Shown here piece by piece: positions 1 to 4,666 of a DNA stretch of 7,209 nt. Position 1 is the first letter of the stretch; each line of letters opens with the position of its first letter. The notes beneath the pieces are model-generated. The model was not told the DNA's origin and ran no database searches. It was given only the letters and a program-made list of their open reading frames with translations. The translations under genes and the position numbers were made by a program. Source of the DNA: Actinomycetota bacterium (lineage in GTDB: Bacteria; Actinomycetota; Thermoleophilia; Solirubrobacterales; Thermoleophilaceae); the NCBI GenBank assembly GCA_005885165.1, contig VAXR01000149.1, positions 1 to 7,209 on the forward strand. The letters are read 5' to 3'.

Positions 1-720
1 CCCGTCGATTTCGACGATCAGGTTCTCCCAGACCAAGTCCGCCTCCTCGCCCCCGACCTCCACGTTGACCTGCGGCGGTGGACGGCCGGCATCGTGGAGC
101 ACCTCAAGCGCAAGCCCCTCCGCGTCGGAGCGGGTGCGGCGGTACGGGATCGTGCCGTAGCGGGTTGCCAGAGCGCCGAGCAGTGGTGTGCCGGGCCGGC
201 CCTCGTGGCGCTCTACGGTGGCGCGGACGCGTTGCGCCGTTGTGCATTTCAGCCGAATGGCCTCGCGGAAAGCGCGACCCATCCGCTTCTCGTCGAGACC
301 CGGGGCCAAATCGACCAAGACGCGCGCCGCGGTCGTGATCGGGATACCCGAGTGGCGAGTTACATCGCCGTCGACGGTCGTGGACCGAAACACAAGAAGG
401 CCGCCGTACCGCCGGCGACCGCCATGTCCCTGCCGCGTGACGACCTCGTAGCCCCGTTCGAAGCGATAGAAGCCGTAGCACGCACCGGCGCTGCCATGGC
501 TCAGCACGCTGCCAGGCACCGTCACCACTGCCGCGAACCAGCGCTGCCGCCGTTGGATTGGCGCGCTGTTCAGTACATAGACACCGGGATGCAGTGCGCG
601 CCAATCGCGGCGTCGAACGTAATGCCCGATCTTGCCCCATGTCCAGCCGGCTTCGCGCAGCTGCCACGCGGCCACGACATCGGCTTGTCGCGAGGCGAGA
701 GCTCGAAGGTGCGAGTCCAT
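1..720 (-). CDS. DUF559 endonuclease-fold protein with AbiEi-like N-terminal domain (partial, C-terminus off window)
   Basis: The minus frame is open from ATG at 720 to the window edge, giving 240 residues without a stop. An in-frame TGA lies two codons before the ATG (724-726), so no earlier start is possible. Residues 1-50 resemble the winged-helix N-terminus of type IV toxin-antitoxin AbiEi-family proteins: a helical segment ending in LREAGW, then RRRDWRALHPGVYVLNS. Residues about 195-240 open a DUF559 domain, a Vsr-like PD-(D/E)XK nuclease fold: TRSDAEGLALEVL, then PPPQVNVEV, EADLVW and IVEIDG, with E201, D228, E237 and D239 as candidate active-site acids. The rest of the nuclease core lies outside the window. 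Members are common, often as orphans, in high-GC actinobacteria; nuclease activity and defence roles are inferred, not shown. No good Shine-Dalgarno sequence is visible. The gene is divergent from nfo. Confidence 0.87.
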   Translation of the reverse strand, partial: MDSHLRALASRQADVVAAWQLREAGWTWGKIGHYVRRRDWRALHPGVYVLNSAPIQRRQRWFAAVVTVPGSVLSHGSAGACYGFYRFERGYEVVTRQGHGGRRRYGGLLVFRSTTVDGDVTRHSGIPITTAARVLVDLAPGLDEKRMGRAFREAIRLKCTTAQRVRATVERHEGRPGTPLLGALATRYGTIPYRRTRSDAEGLALEVLHDAGRPPPQVNVEVGGEEADLVWENLIVEIDG

Positions 721-809
721 TCTTCATAGCTATAGGTGCGAAGAATTGACTCTCACCCCCTCTGTGCGTGTGATTTCAAGCAAGTCCCGGAGAATTTCCC
801 AACACGGCA

Positions 810-1577
810 ATGGTCGGCGCCCACGTCGGTCCCGACCACCCGCTCGACGCAGCCGCGGACATCGGCGCCGACTGCGTCCAGATCTTCCTGTCGGACCCGC
901 AGGGGTGGGAGAGGCCTCCACCACGCGACGACGCCTCACAACTCCGTAGCTCGCCGGTTCCCGTCTACGTCCACGCGCCGTACCTGATCAACGTCTGCTC
1001 GCCGCGGAACAACGTGCGGTACGGATCGAGGAAGATCCTGCAGCAAACGTGCGAGGCCGCTGCCGACGTCGGAGCCAGAGCCGTGATCGTCCACGGGGGC
1101 CATGCGGACGACGACGTCGCCGAAGGAGTCGGACGCTGGGTGCGGACACTCCAGATGCTCGAGTCCGCGGTCCCCGTGTTCATCGAGAACACCGCCGGCG
1201 GAACGAACGCGGTCGCGCGCCGTTTCGACGCGCTCGCGCGTCTGTGGGAGGGCGTCTCCTCAACCGACACGAGCTTCGAGGTCGGCTTCTGCTTCGACAC
1301 GTGCCACGCGCATGCTGCCGGCGAGGAGCTGTCGGCCGCCGTCGAGCGCGTGCTCTCGATCGTAGGCCGCATCGCTCTGCTGCACGCGAACGACTCGCGC
1401 GACCCCCCGGGCACGGGCGCGGACCGGCACGCAAACCTCGGTCAGGGCAAGATCGGCCCGGAGACGCTGAGCGCGATGATCGGATCGGCGGGCCCACCCG
1501 TGGTGGTTGAAACTCCCGGCGGCGTCGACGAGCTGCGCACCGACATCGATTTCGTACGCGCGGCCCTCGCCGGTTAG
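810..1577 (+). CDS. nfo: Endonuclease IV (apurinic/apyrimidinic endonuclease, deoxyribonuclease IV)
   Basis: This encodes a 255-residue TIM-barrel enzyme of base-excision repair. It cleaves the DNA backbone 5' of abasic sites and removes 3'-blocking groups, using three metal ions (Zn in the E. coli enzyme). All nine ligands known from E. coli Nfo can be matched: H55 (YVHAPY), H95 (VIVHGGH), E126 (FIENTAG), D163 and H166 (CFDTCHAHAAG), H192 (LLHANDS), D205 and H207 (DRHANLGQGKIG) and E234 (VVVETPG). It is slightly shorter than the E. coli protein (about 285 residues) but complete in its core. The start fits the family opening MVGAHV; a TGA lies in frame upstream with no other ATG, GTG or TTG between. 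The only purine-rich stretch, GGAGAA at 789-794, is 15 nt from the ATG, which is far for a ribosome site. The gene is divergent from the DUF559 gene and converges on the GST-like gene with a 26-bp gap. Confidence 0.95.
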   Translation: MVGAHVGPDHPLDAAADIGADCVQIFLSDPQGWERPPPRDDASQLRSSPVPVYVHAPYLINVCSPRNNVRYGSRKILQQTCEAAADVGARAVIVHGGHADDDVAEGVGRWVRTLQMLESAVPVFIENTAGGTNAVARRFDALARLWEGVSSTDTSFEVGFCFDTCHAHAAGEELSAAVERVLSIVGRIALLHANDSRDPPGTGADRHANLGQGKIGPETLSAMIGSAGPPVVVETPGGVDELRTDIDFVRAALAG

Positions 1578-1603
1578 ACGGCCGAACCCGCGCCGGTCAG
1601 GAG

Positions 1604-2362
1604 TCAGGCGGCGGTCGGCTCGGGCAGGAGCCGGTCGACGAGCTCGAGGGAGGGCCGGCCCTCGAACACCGGCAGCATGTCCGGTCGGTACAGGATCAGC
1701 GCCAGGCTCGGCGCGACCATGAAGTCGGCCGCGTTCAACTCCACTCCCCCGAGGAGCCCGTCGGCGATCCAGGCATCGATCCGGTCGAGCATCACGGGAA
1801 GCTCGGCGAGGAGCTCGCGCTCGGCCGCCCGGTTGACGGCGAAGATCCTGCGCCCGATCTGAGGGATGATCAGGCGGCGCATGAGCTCGCGGCGGTAGAG
1901 GAGATAGCCCATCCGGCCGTCCGCGGCCCGGCGGCTGCACCCCACGGGGTCGCGCACCGCCCACCCCAGAGCGATCCGGCGTGCGGCCATCTGAAGCTCT
2001 TCGTTCGCCCAGCGCTCGGCCTCCTCGACCAGCCGCCGCCGGTCGGGATCGGCGGGGAACAGCGCGGGCTCGGGGTGGCGCTCATCGAGGAAGCGCGCGA
2101 TCTGGCGATTCGTCGAGATCCGTTGGCCGTCGGCGGCCAGCGCCGGCACGGTCCCGAGTAGATCGCCGAAACGGATCGAAAGCGTCCGCCGCCAGCCCGC
2201 GGTGCGTGTCTCTCCGCCCGCGTCGAATCCCCGCAGCCGGACCGCCACAGGATGCAACAGCGTAGGCACGTCGACGCGGCGGTAGGGCACCTGCTTGTGC
2301 TCGAGCATGAGGATCCCCGCGCGGCAGGCGTGCGATCCGGGGATGACATAGAGCCTGTACAT
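1604..2362 (-). CDS. Glutathione S-transferase-like protein
   Basis: 252 residues. Residues 1-100 look like a GST N-terminal thioredoxin fold: the opening strand MYRLYVIPGSHACR, the cis-proline motif TVPAL (71-75), and the following helix STNRQIARFLDERHP (83-97). Residues about 100-245 are helical, as in GST C-terminal domains. Two features are unusual. There is an insertion at about 47-68 between the second and third strands. The acidic-Ser pair that normally binds the gamma-glutamyl part of glutathione (E/D-S-x-x-I) is T84-N85 here. C13 or S10 could be the active residue. Because most actinobacteria use mycothiol rather than glutathione, the thiol substrate is open. The ATG at 2362 fits the family N-terminus; there is no Shine-Dalgarno sequence and the leader would be very short. 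The gene is divergent from the TetR gene, with a palindrome touching its start codon, so repression by TetR is likely. Confidence 0.85.
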   Translation of the reverse strand: MYRLYVIPGSHACRAGILMLEHKQVPYRRVDVPTLLHPVAVRLRGFDAGGETRTAGWRRTLSIRFGDLLGTVPALAADGQRISTNRQIARFLDERHPEPALFPADPDRRRLVEEAERWANEELQMAARRIALGWAVRDPVGCSRRAADGRMGYLLYRRELMRRLIIPQIGRRIFAVNRAAERELLAELPVMLDRIDAWIADGLLGGVELNAADFMVAPSLALILYRPDMLPVFEGRPSLELVDRLLPEPTAA

Positions 2363-2385
2363 ACTGACCGGTCAGTCGGTATATT
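2356..2385 (+). promoter_or_regulatory. Putative tetR promoter overlapping the operator
   Basis: A -10-like TATATT at 2380-2385 and a weaker -35-like TGTACA at 2356-2361 are separated by 18 bp, and the 14-bp palindrome fills the spacer. Transcription would begin near 2391-2393, giving an almost leaderless mRNA. The same AT-rich core read on the other strand (TATACC, 2383 to 2378) could be the -10 for the GST gene, with its start site inside the palindrome. These are reads by eye. Confidence 0.4.
2363..2376. promoter_or_regulatory. Perfect 14-bp palindrome, probable TetR operator
   Basis: ACTGACCGGTCAGT reads the same on both strands and begins at the base next to the GST start codon. It lies between divergent gst-like and tetR genes, the usual place for a TetR-family operator that controls both. 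The TGACCGGTCA core is like operators of several TetR-family regulators. Binding itself is inferred. Confidence 0.7.
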
Positions 2386-2391
2386 TCCCCG

Positions 2392-3072
2392 ATCGCCACT
2401 GCCGTAAAACCTGGGCGGCGAAGGCAACGCGCACCCCGTCTCGACCGGCGCACGCGCGCCGCGCGTGCGCAGGGCCGCGAGGCTCGCGGGGAGCTCCTCG
2501 CGGCGGCTCTCCGTGTCTTCGCCGACCGCGGCTACCAGCAGGCGAGCGTCGACGAGATCGCCGCCGCCGCCGGCTACTCGAAGGGCGCGCTGTACTGGCA
2601 TTTCGCCGGGAAAGAGGAGCTCCTCATGACGCTGCTCGAGGAGCGGGTGGACGCGCCCACGCGCGCGGCGGTCGCGCTGCTGGAATCGGCGCCGCCCGAC
2701 CGCGACATGTCGGTGGAGGCGAGCCGGGAATTTGCCCGGCGGCTCGACGAGGAGCGCGACGCCGTGCTGCTCGAGCGCGAGTACTGGAGCCTTGCGATCC
2801 GCGACCCGGAGCTCCGCGTCCTCTACGCCCAGCGCCAGAGGAAGCTTCGCGGCGCCATGACCCGAGCGCTCGAGGCGCGGGCGCGCCACCTCGGGACGCC
2901 CGACCTCCCGATGCCGGCGGAGGACGTCGCGCGCATCGTGATGAGCATCATCGGCGGCCTTTCAATCGACGAGCTGATCGAGCCTGGATCGGTTCGACCC
3001 GAGCTCCTCGGCGAGACGTTCGCGCTCATCTACGCGGGTCTCCTAGCGCGTACGCAGGCTCGCACTGTGTAG
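2392..3072 (+). CDS. TetR/AcrR-family transcriptional regulator (start codon uncertain)
   Basis: The reading frame encodes a clear TetR DNA-binding domain followed by a helical ligand-binding domain. Counting from 2392, the first helix is GELLAAALRVFADRGY (33-48) and the helix-turn-helix is SVDEIAAAAGYSKGALYWHF (52-71). The C-terminal part ends RIVMSIIGGLSIDELIEPG and then FALIYAGLLAR, as in BetI/TetR C-terminal domains. The first ATG in frame is at 2626, after the HTH, so a call starting there loses the DNA-binding domain. Between the in-frame TGA at 2365-2367 and 2626 there is no ATG, GTG or TTG in this frame. Candidates are ATT 2383, ATC 2392, or GTA 2404 if it is really GTG. The nominal start used here is ATC 2392, giving about 226 residues, normal for the family. 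It is likely an autorepressor that also controls the divergent GST gene. Ligand unknown. Confidence 0.82.
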   Translation: MATAVKPGRRRQRAPRLDRRTRAARAQGREARGELLAAALRVFADRGYQQASVDEIAAAAGYSKGALYWHFAGKEELLMTLLEERVDAPTRAAVALLESAPPDRDMSVEASREFARRLDEERDAVLLEREYWSLAIRDPELRVLYAQRQRKLRGAMTRALEARARHLGTPDLPMPAEDVARIVMSIIGGLSIDELIEPGSVRPELLGETFALIYAGLLARTQARTV

Positions 3073-3090
3073 GCTCCGCCCCGGCCGTAA

Positions 3091-3096
3091 GGGAGG
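3091..3096 (+). promoter_or_regulatory. Shine-Dalgarno site fixing the GTG start at 3102
   Basis: GGGAGG lies 5 nt before GTG 3102, and a signal peptide follows directly. This is the best-placed ribosome site in the window and supports the GTG start. Confidence 0.65.
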
Positions 3097-3101
3097 CGGG
3101 G

Positions 3102-3872
3102 GTGCGATATCCAAATCTGAAAGCCGCGCCGTTCGTAGTCACGCTCGGCATCGCTGCGGCCCTGCCAGCCTGGGCTGCCGGGCAGCCCATCAGCGGACGG
3201 CACGGGACGATCGACCAGCGCAACACGACCACCCGGCCGGGCGCCCCAACCGGATTCAGCTTCAGCGGCGCCTATCACGCCGCCGGCAACCCGCGCGCGG
3301 ACCCGCCGTACATGAGGCGGATGACCTTCTATCAGCCGCGCGGGATGCGTTACGACACGAGCGTCCCAGCCCGCTGCACGGCGAGCGATCTCGAGCTGGA
3401 GGCGTTCGGGCCGGCCGCCTGCCCGGCTGCGAGTCGTCTGGGGGGCGGCGAGATCAAGGGCGTATGGATGGGTCGCTTCCGGTCCACCCTCCACATGGAC
3501 ATCTTCAACAACACGGGCGAGCAGGTCGTGGTCGCCCGCACGCCGTACATCGCATTTGTGGCCCGCGGCCGTTTCTCCCGCGACCGGTCGTCGATCGAAT
3601 GGGACTCACCGACCTGCTGGCCGACCCCGCCGGTCGGCTGCCCGGTCGACAACACCCTCCAGCTCGCCGCGATCCAGAAGGTGAAGCCCTATACGCGAAC
3701 CGTGAGGGGAGTCGTCCGGAGCTATCTGACGACGCCGCCCAGATGCCCGGCGGCGGGCTACTGGAAGACGCCGGTCCGGCTGTGGTGGGCAGACGGAACG
3801 ACCGACACGATGGTCACGAAGCAGCACTGCGCACGGTCACGCGGCAAGGCGCGCGGCCGTCGACGCGGCTAG
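3102..3872 (+). CDS. Secreted protein of unknown function with six cysteines
   Basis: 256 residues from a GTG start. The N-terminus is a Sec signal peptide: a short basic part (R2, K7), a hydrophobic core VVTLGIAAALPAW, and a likely cut after AWA at about residue 25. The mature part has six cysteines (92, 107, 172, 180, 215, 243), enough for three disulfides, and no membrane segment after the signal. Conserved-looking stretches are PTGFSFSGAYHAAG (49-62), PPYMRRMTFYQPRGMRYDTS (68-87), IFNNTGEQVVVARTP (134-148) and LWWADGTTDTMVT (227-239). The tail (245-256) is rich in Arg, Lys and Gly. I recall similar uncharacterised exported proteins in Thermoleophilia but know no function. The mixed pattern suggests a beta-rich fold. 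It follows tetR by 29 nt without a convincing terminator, so read-through or shared transcription is possible. Its TAG lies in the CTAG shared with the convergent gene. Confidence 0.8.
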   Translation: MRYPNLKAAPFVVTLGIAAALPAWAAGQPISGRHGTIDQRNTTTRPGAPTGFSFSGAYHAAGNPRADPPYMRRMTFYQPRGMRYDTSVPARCTASDLELEAFGPAACPAASRLGGGEIKGVWMGRFRSTLHMDIFNNTGEQVVVARTPYIAFVARGRFSRDRSSIEWDSPTCWPTPPVGCPVDNTLQLAAIQKVKPYTRTVRGVVRSYLTTPPRCPAAGYWKTPVRLWWADGTTDTMVTKQHCARSRGKARGRRRG

Positions 3873-4372
3873 CCGGCCAGGTCGATCGCGACCGGGACAC
3901 CGGTATCGAACCAATGCCGGTGGAGCTGCTCGATCCTCGTGCGGCTGGGACGGCCGCCCAGATGGAAGTTGAACTCGAGGTAGTCGAAAGGACCGACTGA
4001 CTCGCAGTAGACGTCCCTCGCGCGCTCCTTCTCGACTCCTTCTTCGAGCTCGCGCGCGGCGCCGGCGAATCTGCCGCCTCGAAGGCGCAGCTCCACACTG
4101 GGGTTCGACCGGATGTTCCATAGCCACGCGGAGGTGGTCCCAGGTCCGGTCCTCCCGAGAAGGGCCGGCCCGAGCATCACGAGGTAGGCGCGATCGCCGG
4201 CGCGCACGACGCGCACGCACTTGCGTCGCTTCTTGCCCGTACGCCGTCCGGTCGTCGTCAACACGCCGAAACCGGCGGGTGGTCTCACGAGGAAGAAGGG
4301 GAGCATCAGCGCGCTGAGCACCCGGCCCCCCTGGGCCGACCGCGTGAACGGGTTTCGCTTGCGCTCGTGCAT
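3869..4372 (-). CDS. F420-dependent nitroreductase family (deazaflavin-dependent oxidoreductase) protein
   Basis: The 167-residue protein matches the Ddn/DUF385 split-barrel family, which bind coenzyme F420 and reduce varied substrates such as nitro compounds or quinones. Family marks are PPAGFGVLTTTGRRTGKKRR (31-50), the usual cofactor-binding segment; DRAYLVMLG (60-68); WLWNIRSNPSVELRLRGG (83-100); and FDYLEFNF then HRHWFDTGVPV near the end. Length is typical. The frame is open up to an ATG at 4555, which would add 61 residues of low-complexity, Arg/Pro-rich sequence. I prefer ATG 4372, because homologues as I remember them begin with a short charged segment before the PF(T/V)RS...G element. 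No clear Shine-Dalgarno sequence precedes it. Its substrate cannot be read from context. The 3' end overlaps the secreted-protein gene by 4 bp, tail to tail. Confidence 0.85.
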   Translation of the reverse strand: MHERKRNPFTRSAQGGRVLSALMLPFFLVRPPAGFGVLTTTGRRTGKKRRKCVRVVRAGDRAYLVMLGPALLGRTGPGTTSAWLWNIRSNPSVELRLRGGRFAGAARELEEGVEKERARDVYCESVGPFDYLEFNFHLGGRPSRTRIEQLHRHWFDTGVPVAIDLAG

Positions 4373-4584
4373 CGACAGCTCGGCGTCTGCGGCCAGGACT
4401 AAGTTTGGATGAATGTCGACAGGCCCTGGCGGGCGCCCACGTGGGCCGAAGGCCCGCTCGATGTCGGTCAGTCGGCTCGGTGCAAGGTGCGCCACTTTCC
4501 GATCTTGATGGCGCCGGTGATCGAGTCTTGTAGACCTGAACCGCGACGGGCGCACTGAGATCGTTCTTTCGAAAGGAGCCCCGG

Positions 4585-4659
4585 TTGACTTGGGGTCGGT
4601 GCCTTAGACTCCGGCGCCGGAGGGGAACCGACGCTCGGACGCAGGAGAACGGGAGGTAG
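4585..4659 (+). CDS. Possible 24-codon leader ORF upstream of the propeller gene
   Basis: TTG 4585 is preceded by AAAGGAG (4572-4578), a near-ideal Shine-Dalgarno sequence 6 nt away. The frame runs 24 codons to TAG 4657-4659. It ends MTWGRC...TQENGR and is rich in Arg, with no recognisable domain. Its stop overlaps the GGGAGGT ribosome site of the propeller gene and directly abuts an ATG at 4660. The same TTGACT also looks like a -35 box, so this may be promoter sequence rather than coding. Confidence 0.22.
   Translation: MTWGRCLRLRRRRGTDARTQENGR
4651..4657 (+). promoter_or_regulatory. Shine-Dalgarno site for the propeller gene
   Basis: GGGAGGT lies 9 nt before GTG 4667 and only 2 nt before the out-of-frame ATG 4660. 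The spacing favours GTG 4667, which is in frame with the signal peptide and propeller. Confidence 0.5.
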
Positions 4660-4666
4660 ATGGCTG

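Larger units (their letters stand above)
4373..4666. other. Divergent intergenic region between nitroreductase and propeller genes
   Basis: This stretch holds the presumed promoters of both flanking genes. It contains a perfect palindrome GCCCACGTGGGC (4435-4446), overlapped by a hairpin GGGCC-GAA-GGCCC (4443-4455). It also has an 11-nt match to the TetR operator region (CGGTCAGTCGG, 4465-4475), a possible -35/-10 pair TTGACT (4585-4590) and TAGACT (4605-4610) with a short 14-bp spacer, and a possible 24-codon leader ORF. I see no RNA gene or other protein gene. Confidence 0.5.

Noticed and set aside
104..727. 207-codon minus frame with an ATG 7 nt upstream of the DUF559 start
   Set aside because: It is one base out of register with the DUF559 frame, which shows the AbiEi-like and nuclease motifs; this one is a compositional shadow.
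721..809. TTGACT at 746-751 as a -35 box for nfo
   Set aside because: No acceptable -10 hexamer lies 16-18 bp downstream, so I could not support a promoter.
1870..2889. 339-codon minus-strand frame covering part of the GST gene, the operator and the tetR gene
   Set aside because: It crosses two well-supported genes in other frames and the regulatory region, and shows no recognisable domain.
3074..3100. Weak stem (CTCCGCC with GGCGGGG) between tetR and the secreted-protein gene, as a terminator
   Set aside because: The stem has a G-T pair and a 14-nt loop, has no T-run, and uses bases of the ribosome site; chance pairing in GC-rich DNA is as likely.
4373..4555. N-terminal extension of the nitroreductase to ATG 4555
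   Set aside because: The extra 61 residues look non-coding, include the palindromic DNA, and are not part of the family as I know it.
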